A DNA stretch of 27,987 bases from Candidatus Blautia intestinipullorum (lineage in GTDB: Bacteria > Bacillota > Clostridia > Lachnospirales > Lachnospiraceae). Position 1 is the stretch's first letter. Each line of letters starts with the position of its first letter. The stretch spans positions 1 through 27,987 of the forward strand of contig DWVA01000189.1 of the NCBI GenBank assembly GCA_019120475.1. The letters are read 5' to 3'. Of this stretch, positions 8,861-15,406 are shown piece after piece. The position numbers were made by a program, and so were the translations under genes. The notes beneath the pieces were generated by a model, which saw only the letters and a program-made list of their open reading frames with translations, did no database searches and was not told the DNA's origin.

Positions 8861-9283
8861 ATGGTAAAGCAGAATATAATTTTTGTGGCAAATAAAGCGG
8901 GAAGTCTTCAGGATGTGACGGAGCTTCTTGCAGAAAAAGGGGTTAATATTTATGGTTTCGCCTGTTTCGACGCCCCGGAGTTTGCACTGTTCCGTATGGT
9001 TTCAGATAATGCGGAAGAAGTGGAAAAGGTTTTGACAGAAGCCGGATATATGAACCGTCTTACAGAGGTGATCGCTGTGGATCTGAAGGATGAAGTAGGG
9101 GGATTGAACGCTGTGCTGAAAGTACTGAAAGACTGCAACGTAAACCTTGACTACATCTATACTTCCTATCACAGAAAAAGCAGCCAGCCTATTATGATCC
9201 TTCAGGGAGAAGAGCTTTTTGTTACAGAAAATGTTCTGAAAAGCAATGGGTTCCATGTACTGGACAGCCTGGAGGATCTGTAG
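8861..9283 (+). CDS. Tandem ACT-domain protein
   Basis: The 140-residue protein consists of two ACT-like domains, about 3-67 and 70-138. The first starts with IIFVANKAGSLQDVTELLAEKGVNIYGF, the typical ACT strand-helix pattern in which a glycine and acidic residue begin the first helix; the second contains the related stretch DEVGGLNAVLKVLKDCNVNLDYIY. ACT domains bind amino acids and give allosteric control. The ATG at 8861 is chosen for its GAGGAG 8 bases upstream; an earlier in-frame ATG at 8816 lacks one. The gene ends 4 bases before azlC, so it is probably a sensor or regulator connected with branched-chain amino acid handling. No catalytic or DNA-binding domain is attached. Confidence 0.88.
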   Translation: MVKQNIIFVANKAGSLQDVTELLAEKGVNIYGFACFDAPEFALFRMVSDNAEEVEKVLTEAGYMNRLTEVIAVDLKDEVGGLNAVLKVLKDCNVNLDYIYTSYHRKSSQPIMILQGEELFVTENVLKSNGFHVLDSLEDL

Positions 9284-9287
9284 GAAA

Positions 9288-10007
9288 ATGGACAGAATAC
9301 AATTTAAACAGGGACTCCGGGACGGAGTCCCTATTGCGCTTGGGTATTTTGCCGTATCCTTTACCTTCGGCATGATGGCGGTGTCGGGAGGGATGACTGC
9401 AGGACAGGCGGTATTGATCTCTCTGACAAACCTTACTTCCGCAGGACAGTTTGCGGGGTTGGACATTATCCTGGCAGGAGGATCTTTTTGGGAAATGGCG
9501 CTGACTCAGCTTGTTATTAATTTAAGGTACTGTCTGATGTCCTTTTCTTTATCCCAGAAGCTGCACCGGGGCCTTCCTCTGCACCACCGGCTTCTGGTGG
9601 CGTTCGGCATTACTGATGAGATCTTCGGGGTCAGCGCTTCCAGGGAGGGAAGACTGAGCCCCTGGTATAATTATGGGGCGATGTGTGTGGCGATTCCCGG
9701 ATGGACACTGGGAACTCTGGCGGGAGGAATTTCCGGAGGGCTTCTTCCGGATTTTCTTGTAAGCGCTCTCAGCGTGGCGATATATGGAATGTTCCTTGCT
9801 GTGATCATTCCTCCGGCCAAGAAAAACAGACCGGTTCTTTTTGTGGTTCTGGGATCTATGGCTGTCAGCAGTATTTTTGCGGCGGTTCCTGTGCTGAAGC
9901 AGGTTTCATCCGGCTTTGTCATCATCATCACCACGCTTCTGGCGGCAGGAACGGCGGCGTATTTCTGCCCGGTAAAGGAAGAAAAGGAGGAGACTCATGG
10001 AGCATAA
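9288..10007 (+). CDS. azlC: Branched-chain amino acid exporter large subunit AzlC
   Basis: The 239-residue membrane protein has the AzlC features: N-terminal FKQGLRDGVPIALGYFAVSFTFG, the segment SAGQFAGL followed by the conserved LVINLRYCLMS, and several hydrophobic segments. AzlC with the small subunit AzlD exports branched-chain amino acids and their analogues. The ATG at 9288 lies directly after the ACT gene, whose 3' end supplies GGAGG; the in-frame ATG at 9246 lies inside the ACT gene and is unlikely. It overlaps azlD by 11 bases, which fits coupled translation of a two-subunit exporter. Confidence 0.93.
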   Translation: MDRIQFKQGLRDGVPIALGYFAVSFTFGMMAVSGGMTAGQAVLISLTNLTSAGQFAGLDIILAGGSFWEMALTQLVINLRYCLMSFSLSQKLHRGLPLHHRLLVAFGITDEIFGVSASREGRLSPWYNYGAMCVAIPGWTLGTLAGGISGGLLPDFLVSALSVAIYGMFLAVIIPPAKKNRPVLFVVLGSMAVSSIFAAVPVLKQVSSGFVIIITTLLAAGTAAYFCPVKEEKEETHGA

Positions 10008-10317
10008 TGTCTATCTTTATATCCTGGTAATGGCCGGGGTGACTTATCTGATCCGGATGCTGCCTCTGGTGCTTTTTAAAAAAGAAATCACCAGTCCTTT
10101 TGTAAGATCGTTTTTGTTTTATGTACCCTACGCCTGTCTGGCGGCTATGACATTTCCTGCTATCCTGACGGCGCCCTCCGGCGGCATGATCGCGGGGATC
10201 GCAGGTCTGGCGGCGGCCCTTGCGGCAGCCTACCGGGAAAAAAGTCTGCTGACCGTAGCGGCCTTTGCCTGCGCAGCAGTATTTGTGGCGGAGAGGATCA
10301 TGGAGATCGTGGGATAG
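9997..10317 (+). CDS. azlD: Branched-chain amino acid exporter small subunit AzlD
   Basis: The 106-residue, very hydrophobic protein has about four membrane segments. It carries the AzlD signature TYLIRMLPLVLFKK near the N-terminus and VPYACLAAMTFPAIL in the middle. AzlD is the partner of AzlC. The ribosome site AAGGAGGAGACTC lies inside the end of azlC, and the reading frames overlap by 11 bases. No clear terminator follows; the next promoter starts 8 bases after the stop. Confidence 0.92.
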   Translation: MEHNVYLYILVMAGVTYLIRMLPLVLFKKEITSPFVRSFLFYVPYACLAAMTFPAILTAPSGGMIAGIAGLAAALAAAYREKSLLTVAAFACAAVFVAERIMEIVG

Positions 10318-10324
10318 CTGTTTC

Positions 10325-10353
10325 TTGTCAACCGGATACAGAATTGCTATAAT
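10325..10353 (+). promoter_or_regulatory. Sigma-A promoter for aroK-aroE
   Basis: TTGTCA at 10325-10330 and TATAAT at 10348-10353 have a 17-base spacer, ending 30 bases before the shikimate kinase start. Confidence 0.75.
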
Positions 10354-10383
10354 ATCAGAAAATACAGAAGAAAGGCGAGAAAA

Positions 10384-10914
10384 ATGGGGGAATTATTTGA
10401 CTTTAACATTTTGTTGATCGGCTTTATGGGAGCAGGAAAAAGTACAGTGGCGGATTATCTGAAAGAAGCATATTCCATGGAAGTTGTAGAAATGGATCAG
10501 ATTATTGCCAAGAGGCAGGGAATGAGTATTTCCGATATTTTTGAAAAGCATGGGGAGGAATTTTTCAGGGATCTTGAAACGAATCTTCTGATAGAAATGC
10601 AGTCCAGAAGCAACGTAGTGATCTCCTGCGGCGGCGGGGTTCCCATGAGGGAGCGCAACGTAAAAGAAATGAAGAAAAACGGACGGGTGGTTCTGCTTAC
10701 GGCAGAGCCGGAGACAATTCTGGAACGTACAAAGAATGATCACGGACGCCCGCTTCTGGAAGGAAATAAAAATGTTCCTTATATTGCGGAACTGATGGAA
10801 AAACGAAGAGAAAAATATGAAGCTGCTGCGGACATTATCGTGAAGACTGATGGAAGAAGCCCGCAGGATATCTGTGAAGAGATCATTGATAAGCTGAAAG
10901 TTAAAAATCTTTAA
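10384..10914 (+). CDS. aroK: Shikimate kinase
   Basis: It phosphorylates shikimate at O3 with ATP in the chorismate pathway. The 176-residue protein shows Walker A GFMGAGKS (13-20), the substrate-binding aspartate in VEMDQII, R in EEFFRDLE, the glycine-rich SCGGGVP loop, the lid arginine in HGRPLL and the C-terminal RREKYEAAAD stretch. The length is typical. It has its own promoter and is followed after 13 bases by a shikimate dehydrogenase gene. Together they supply two consecutive steps (dehydroshikimate to shikimate-3-phosphate). The chorismate made would feed the trp genes at the right end of the window. Confidence 0.93.
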   Translation: MGELFDFNILLIGFMGAGKSTVADYLKEAYSMEVVEMDQIIAKRQGMSISDIFEKHGEEFFRDLETNLLIEMQSRSNVVISCGGGVPMRERNVKEMKKNGRVVLLTAEPETILERTKNDHGRPLLEGNKNVPYIAELMEKRREKYEAAADIIVKTDGRSPQDICEEIIDKLKVKNL

Positions 10915-10927
10915 GGAGGAGAGGAAA

Positions 10928-11809
10928 ATGGAACAGAGAATTAAGGGAACAACAGGTTTGATGGGATTGATCGGAAGCCCGGTGGGTCATTCCGGATCGC
11001 CGGACATGTACAATTTCAGCTTTCGGTATCATCATCTGGATTATGCATATCTGGCTTTTGATATAAAAGAAGACCAGGTGAAAGCGGCTTTGGACGCTAT
11101 GCGTCTGTTTCATATGAGGGGCTGCAATGTAACAATGCCCTGCAAAAACGAGGCTGCGAAATATATGGACGAATTATCTCCGGCGGCTAGGATCATCGGC
11201 GCAGTCAACACCATCGTCAATGAGAACGGAAGACTGATCGGCCATATTACTGACGGAACAGGTTTTGTACATAACCTTAAGGAGAACGGGGTAGAGGTAA
11301 AAAATAAAAAACTGGTGGTTCTGGGAGCAGGAGGCGCGGCAACGGCGATTCAGGTGCAGTGCGCGCTGGACGGAGCCAGAGAGATATCTATCTTCAATCC
11401 TGACGATCCGTTTCTGGCCAGGGCAAAAGGCACCGCGGAAAAGCTGGGCAAAGAAAGACCAGAATGTAAGGTGCAGGTATTCTGTCTGGAGGATAAGGAA
11501 AAACTGAAAGCGGAAATTGCGGAAGCGGATATTCTTGTAAACGGCACGCTGGCGGGAATGAAGCCTCATGACAACATTTCTCCTATAACGGATACCTCTG
11601 TATTCCGTCAGGGACTTGTGGTTGCCGACGTGGTGTATAATCCCGAGGAAACAAGACTTCTGAGAGAAGCAAAGGAAGCCGGATGCAAAACAATAGGGGG
11701 AAAAGGAATGCTTTTGTGGCAGGGAGCCGCTGCTTACAAGTTATATACAGGGCTTGAAATGCCTGTGGAGGAATACCGGAAATACCAGAAAGGACAGGAA
11801 GAAGCCTGA
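10928..11809 (+). CDS. aroE: Shikimate dehydrogenase
   Basis: It catalyses NAD(P)H-dependent interconversion of 3-dehydroshikimate and shikimate. The 293-residue protein has the substrate motif GSPVGHSGSP (16-25), the catalytic pair K73 in NVTMPCK and D109 in ITDGTGF, and the Rossmann loop VLGAGGAATAI. AGGAGGAGAGGAAA precedes the ATG. The motif reads HSGSPDMYN where most AroE proteins have HSxSPxxHN, a variant I associate with quinate/shikimate dehydrogenase-like paralogues. A role with quinate as substrate is therefore possible. Co-transcription with shikimate kinase supports biosynthetic use. Confidence 0.88.
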   Translation: MEQRIKGTTGLMGLIGSPVGHSGSPDMYNFSFRYHHLDYAYLAFDIKEDQVKAALDAMRLFHMRGCNVTMPCKNEAAKYMDELSPAARIIGAVNTIVNENGRLIGHITDGTGFVHNLKENGVEVKNKKLVVLGAGGAATAIQVQCALDGAREISIFNPDDPFLARAKGTAEKLGKERPECKVQVFCLEDKEKLKAEIAEADILVNGTLAGMKPHDNISPITDTSVFRQGLVVADVVYNPEETRLLREAKEAGCKTIGGKGMLLWQGAAAYKLYTGLEMPVEEYRKYQKGQEEA

Positions 11810-11828
11810 AGACTTTCTCCTGTCCTTT
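11789..11828. terminator. Bidirectional hairpin between aroE and dapF
   Basis: AAAGGACAGGA at 11789-11799 pairs perfectly with TCCTGTCCTTT at 11818-11828 (11 bp, 18-base loop). The left arm lies inside the last codons of aroE. The position between convergent genes suggests a shared terminator, though the T-run is short. Confidence 0.6.
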
Positions 11829-11891
11829 GTCCTCTTGATTCAGTGCGGAAGTCCCGCAGCCGCTGTTTTTGACTGGTCCTGCAGTTTATGA

Positions 11892-12746
11892 TCAGTTTCC
11901 CAGGAAAGAGAGATCGATCTCGCCTTCAAAAACAGTAACAGCAGGCCCGGTCATGTACACAAGATCTTCCTGGCGGTTCCAGAAAATCTGCAGATCTCCG
12001 CCAAGAAGCTTCACTGTTACAGGACGGTCCTCGTCTACAAGACCGTTCAGCACAGAGGCTACAGCCACGGCACAGGCCCCGGTGCCGCAGGCAAGAGTTT
12101 CGCCTGAGCCCCGTTCCCAGACACGCATCTGAAGTGTGTGGCGGTCGATGACCTTTACGAATTCTGTGTTGATCCTGTCGGGAAAAGCAAGATGGTTTTC
12201 AAACTGAGGCCCCAGGGTATTGATATCCAGATTCTCAAGATCGTCCATGTAGACAATGGCATGGGGATTTCCCATGGAAACCGCAGTGATGCGGTAAGTT
12301 TTTCCATTTACGTCCAGCGGATGATCGATCACCTGCTCTGTATCGGAAACAACGGGAATCTGGTTTGCCAAAAGAACGGGAGAGCCCATATTTACTTCCA
12401 CAGTGCTTACCTTTCCGTTTTTGACTGTGAGAGAAAGATATTTAATTCCGCTCTTTGTATCTATGCTGAGATTTTTCTTTCTGACGATCCCTTTGTCATA
12501 AACGAATTTTGCCACGCATCGTATACCGTTTCCGCACATAGCGCCCTGGGAGCCGTCCAGGTTATACATTTCCATTTCGCAGTCTGCGGTGTCGGAAGGT
12601 TTGATCAGGATCAGACCATCCGAACCGATTCCAAAATGACGGTCGCTGACAAATTTTGCTACAGCGGAAGGATCCTGAACTGTTTCTTCAAAACAGTTCA
12701 CATATACATAATCGTTTCCGATTCCCTGCATTTTCGTAAATTTCAT
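11892..12746 (-). CDS. dapF: Diaminopimelate epimerase
   Basis: DapF converts LL- to meso-diaminopimelate for lysine and peptidoglycan synthesis. The 284-residue protein starts with the family signature KFTKMQGIGNDYV. It has both catalytic cysteines: C71 in GAMCGNGIRC and C220 in TLACGTGACA, the thiol pair of this cofactor-free racemase. The ATG at 12746 is preceded on the - strand by GAGGAGGAAC. It is transcribed away from hydF with a 193-base gap that carries a palindrome, and convergent with aroE. Confidence 0.96.
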   Translation of the reverse strand: MKFTKMQGIGNDYVYVNCFEETVQDPSAVAKFVSDRHFGIGSDGLILIKPSDTADCEMEMYNLDGSQGAMCGNGIRCVAKFVYDKGIVRKKNLSIDTKSGIKYLSLTVKNGKVSTVEVNMGSPVLLANQIPVVSDTEQVIDHPLDVNGKTYRITAVSMGNPHAIVYMDDLENLDINTLGPQFENHLAFPDRINTEFVKVIDRHTLQMRVWERGSGETLACGTGACAVAVASVLNGLVDEDRPVTVKLLGGDLQIFWNRQEDLVYMTGPAVTVFEGEIDLSFLGN

Positions 12747-12790
12747 AAAGTTCCTCCTCGTAATTATTTATACTTTTTGATATCCCCTTG

Positions 12791-12838
12791 TATACTGACG
12801 CTAACCAGTATATAGATAAAATGTTATAGTTTTGTGAA
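12791..12838 (-). promoter_or_regulatory. Possible dapF promoter with 7-8-7 palindrome
   Basis: On the - strand TTCACA (complement of 12833-12838) and TATATA (12809-12814) are 18 bases apart. A perfect inverted repeat TATACTG-N8-CAGTATA (12791-12812) starts at the -10 element and runs downstream, a position where a repressor would block initiation. The repeat is seen directly; the promoter and operator roles are inferred. Confidence 0.4.
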
Positions 12839-12933
12839 ATCAATATAAAAAATATGGGAATAAATTTACAGACCGGCCCTATTGCCTGCCGGACAAAAGA
12901 CGGGACAATCTGTCGCATCATCTGTCAGGCAGG

Positions 12934-12960
12934 AAAAAATCATGGCAGGATCCCATAGAT
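12934..12960 (-). terminator. Weak hairpin with T-run at the hydF stop
   Basis: On the - strand TATGG pairs with CCATG around a 7-base loop, followed by six T residues overlapping the hydF stop codon. The stem is only five pairs, so it would be a weak terminator. Confidence 0.35.
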
Positions 12961-14193
12961 CTCCGGGAAAGGCTCAAGGCTTCGTTTCAGGATTCCGGTT
13001 ACCTGAGCGATGAGGATCCCGTAATTCGTTATGGGAACATGCTGGTCCTGACAGCAGGCAATCCTGTATTTCATTTCCCTTTCGTTCAGCATACAGCCGC
13101 CGCAGTGGACGACCAGCTTGAAAGCGCTGACATCATCCGGAAATTCTGTTCCTGAAGTAAAGACAAACTCCGGCTGTTTTCCGGTGTACTGACGTATCCA
13201 GTTAGGGATTTTGAAGGTTCCGATATCGTCGCACTGACGATGATGAGTACAGCCTTCGGCGATCAGTATCCTGTCCCCGTCCTGGATATCCCGGAGCGCG
13301 GCCGCTCCCTCCACAGCGGTTTTCAGATCTCCTTTATACCGGGCGAACAGAATCGAAAAAGAAGTCAGGGGAATATCCGCAGGAGTATCCCTGGACACCC
13401 GTTTAAAAGCCTGGCTGTCAGTAACTACAAGGTGCGGGCGGATGCCTTTGCTTAAAAGGTTCGTTAAAGCGTCCTTTAGTTCTGTATCCCGGACTACCAT
13501 GGAAAGCCCGCCGTGTTCCAGAATATCCCGGATAGTCTGCTGCTGGGGCAGGATCAGCCTTCCCTTTGGCGCGGCCTTATCAATGGGGACCACCAGAATA
13601 ATAAGGTCGAGAGGAGACATAAGATCGCCGATCAGAGGATATTTATGTGTATCCTCCGGTTTCAGAGAGGCGATCATTTCCTTCAGTTCATAAATATTGG
13701 TTTTTTTTGCCGCACTGACGCAGATGGTATGAGAATCCGCATCCTGGCTCGAAATATCACAGGAAACTGCGCCGGCGCCCTCTTTCCGGTCTGTGGAGAT
13801 CAGGTCGCATTTGTTGTAAACCACCACATAAGGGATCCTTTTGTCCCGGAATCTTTTTATCAGAGCTTCCTCGGGAGCGCCCCTGCCTATGGTGCTGTCC
13901 ACCACAAGAACAGCGATATCCGTCTTGTTCAGCACCTGATAGCTTTTCTTGACTCTCAGGGCGCCAAGCTCGCCTTCATCGTCAATTCCCGGCGTGTCGA
14001 TGACCATTACCGGGCCGAGAGGAAGAAGTTCCATAGTCTTATAGACCGGGTCTGTAGTTGTGCCTCTTACATCGGAGACAATAGCAAGTTCCTGTCCTGT
14101 GACAGCGTTGATGATGCTGGATTTTCCGGCGTTCCGCCGGCCGAAAAAACTGATGTGTACCCGCTCGGAAGCAGGCGTCTGATTCATTCCCAT
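12940..14193 (-). CDS. hydF: [FeFe]-hydrogenase H-cluster maturation GTPase HydF
   Basis: HydF is the scaffold on which the diiron subcluster made by HydE and HydG is assembled before transfer to the hydrogenase. The 417-residue protein has an N-terminal Era-like G domain with G1 GRRNAGKS (18-25), the switch with GTTTDP, G3 DTPG and G4 NKCD. The C-terminal iron-sulfur domain has CxH at C315/H317 and HCxxC at 363-367, the ligands typical of HydF. The ATG at 14193 follows GAGGAGGA; an upstream in-frame ATG at 14247 lies just outside the promoter's -10 box and is unlikely. No hydE, hydG or hydrogenase gene is in the window, so the partners are elsewhere. Confidence 0.95.
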   Translation of the reverse strand: MGMNQTPASERVHISFFGRRNAGKSSIINAVTGQELAIVSDVRGTTTDPVYKTMELLPLGPVMVIDTPGIDDEGELGALRVKKSYQVLNKTDIAVLVVDSTIGRGAPEEALIKRFRDKRIPYVVVYNKCDLISTDRKEGAGAVSCDISSQDADSHTICVSAAKKTNIYELKEMIASLKPEDTHKYPLIGDLMSPLDLIILVVPIDKAAPKGRLILPQQQTIRDILEHGGLSMVVRDTELKDALTNLLSKGIRPHLVVTDSQAFKRVSRDTPADIPLTSFSILFARYKGDLKTAVEGAAALRDIQDGDRILIAEGCTHHRQCDDIGTFKIPNWIRQYTGKQPEFVFTSGTEFPDDVSAFKLVVHCGGCMLNEREMKYRIACCQDQHVPITNYGILIAQVTGILKRSLEPFPEIYGILP

Positions 14194-14237
14194 AATATTG
14201 TCCTCCTCATCTGCATTATGTAATCCTTCTGATTTTG

Positions 14238-14266
14238 AGTATAACAAAAACCTGGAAGGAATTCAA
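14238..14266 (-). promoter_or_regulatory. Sigma-A promoter for hydF
   Basis: On the - strand TTGAAT (complement of 14261-14266) and TATACT (complement of 14238-14243) are 17 bases apart, about 45 bases upstream of the hydF start. Confidence 0.65.
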
Positions 14267-14345
14267 TGAAGAACAGGAATACTCCGTTCCTTTGACAAAA
14301 GAACCGGATTTATAAAAAATAGTTTCATATTATTCATGGAGCCTA

Positions 14346-14373
14346 TTGCATTTTATAAAAAACATGGTACAAT
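14346..14373 (+). promoter_or_regulatory. Promoter for the amino acid ABC transporter
   Basis: TTGCAT at 14346-14351 and TACAAT at 14368-14373 have a 16-base spacer. The predicted leader is about 145 bases long. A TTGACA at 14292 is also present but has no -10 at a proper distance. Confidence 0.6.
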
Positions 14374-14409
14374 AAGAGCAATGATTTGAAGGGGAAAACC
14401 TGTGTTTAT

Positions 14410-14505
14410 GGGAAATTTTCTCAGAACAAAGCTTCCCTAATGGCTGTATTGAACAGTAAGTTTTATACAAAGAAATGTATAAATATGCCTGCTGACAGAA
14501 CAGGC
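14410..14505 (+). promoter_or_regulatory. Structured leader of the ABC transporter mRNA
   Basis: Three inverted repeats follow each other before the ribosome site. GGGAA-N-TTTT pairs with AAAG-N-TTCCC (14410-14437). TTTATACA-N6-TGTATAAA is a perfect 8-bp repeat (14462-14483). GCCTG-N9-CAGGC spans 14487-14505. The strong AAGGAGGAAAA comes right after. I recognise no known riboswitch class. The repeats could be RNA hairpins or, for the 8-bp one, a protein-binding site. Confidence 0.4.
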
Positions 14506-14525
14506 AAGAAGGAGGAAAATTAATA

Positions 14526-15308
14526 ATGAAAAACATGAAAAAATTTGCAGCTCTGGCATTAAGCGCGGTAATGACCGCTTCCATGGCGGTTTCTGTATCT
14601 GCGGCAGTAGAATCCAAGGACGACCTTCCGGGCAAGAAGATCGGCGTTCAGCTTGGAACCACCGGAGATCTGGAGGCTTCCGAGTATGAAGCAGAGGGCG
14701 CAACTGTAGAGCGTTACAGCAAAGGCAGCGAGGCTGTCCAGGCTCTGAAGGCAGGACAGATCGACTGTGTGATCATTGACTCACAGCCGGCGCAGAAATT
14801 CGTAGAAGCAAACGATGATCTGAAGATCCTGGACGATCCGTTCGTTGACGAGCAGTATGCGATCTGTCTGGCAAAGGACAACGACGAGCTTCTGGAAGAG
14901 ATCAACGGCGCTCTGAAGGAACTGAAAGAGGACGGCACCATCGACAGCATTATGGATAACTACATCGGCGAGAATATCGGAGAAACACCTTATGAATCTC
15001 CGGAGGATGTAGATCGTTCCAAAGGCGAGCTGGTAATGGCCACCAACGCTGAATTTGAGCCCTATGAATATCATGAAGGCGATAAGATCGTGGGAATCGA
15101 CGCGGACATTGCTCAGGCGATCTGCGATAAGCTGGGATATGAGCTGAAGATCGAGGATATGGAGTTTGACGCTATCCTTCCGGCCATCCAGTCCGGCAAG
15201 GCTGACTTCGGCGCGGCAGGCATGACTGTGACAGAAGACCGCGCGGCCAGCGTAAACTTCACAGATACCTATGCAAACGCAAGCCAGGTTATTATTGTGA
15301 AAAAGTAA
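14526..15308 (+). CDS. Circularly permuted family 3 amino acid-binding protein of an ABC transporter
   Basis: This 260-residue exported protein should bind a polar amino acid for the permease and ATPase encoded next to it. It has a signal peptide (about 1-26, ending V-S-A) but no lipobox cysteine. The two parts of the SBP_bac_3 fold are present in reversed order. Residues about 29-149 match what is normally the C-terminal part (DLPGKKIGVQLGTTGDL, then KGSEAVQALKAGQIDCVIID, DEQYAICLAKDNDEL and LKEDGTIDSIMDNYIG). A linker at 150-166 leads into residues 167-260, which match the usual N-terminal part (ELVMATNAEFEPYEY, EGDKIVGIDADIAQAICDKLG, FDAILPAIQSGKADFGAAGMTVTEDRA) and stop at SQVIIVKK, the first hinge strand. 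No coding remnant lies upstream or downstream, so it is one intact permuted gene. A strong AAGGAGG site precedes the ATG. Confidence 0.92.
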   Translation: MKNMKKFAALALSAVMTASMAVSVSAAVESKDDLPGKKIGVQLGTTGDLEASEYEAEGATVERYSKGSEAVQALKAGQIDCVIIDSQPAQKFVEANDDLKILDDPFVDEQYAICLAKDNDELLEEINGALKELKEDGTIDSIMDNYIGENIGETPYESPEDVDRSKGELVMATNAEFEPYEYHEGDKIVGIDADIAQAICDKLGYELKIEDMEFDAILPAIQSGKADFGAAGMTVTEDRAASVNFTDTYANASQVIIVKK

Positions 15309-15350
15309 CTATCGGAATCCTATTCACGGACGTCTGTCCGGAATACATAC

Positions 15351-15382
15351 AGAGCTGTTGACTGCTGCCAACAGCTCTTTTG
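15351..15382 (+). terminator. Strong intergenic terminator between binding protein and permease genes
   Basis: AGAGCTGTTG (15351-15360) pairs perfectly with CAACAGCTCT (15369-15378) around an 8-base loop, followed by TTT. Partial read-through would give more binding protein than membrane components, a common arrangement. A smaller hairpin CGGAC-GTCT-GTCCG lies just before it at 15327-15340. Confidence 0.75.
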
Positions 15383-15406
15383 CTGAGGAAAGCAGGGAGA
15401 GACCAA

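Noticed and set aside
12138..12815. A 225-codon + strand frame opposite dapF
   Set aside because: It is antisense to a clearly identified gene with intact catalytic motifs and has no ribosome site.
12688..12921. A 77-codon - strand frame across the dapF start
   Set aside because: It overlaps dapF's start and its ribosome site in another frame, lacks a ribosome site of its own and matches no known protein pattern.
12887..12934. CCTGCC...GGCAGG hairpin as a hydF terminator
   Set aside because: The A-run follows on the + strand, so for the - strand transcript no T-run follows the stem, and the loop is long.
14292..14316. TTGACA at 14292 followed by TATAAA as the transporter promoter
   Set aside because: The spacer is only 13 bases; the TTGCAT/TACAAT pair downstream has a proper 16-base spacer.
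14526..15308. The binding protein as a fusion of two truncated genes or a pseudogene
   Set aside because: The frame is uninterrupted, both halves together make exactly one complete fold, and there are no leftover pieces on either side, so permutation explains it better.
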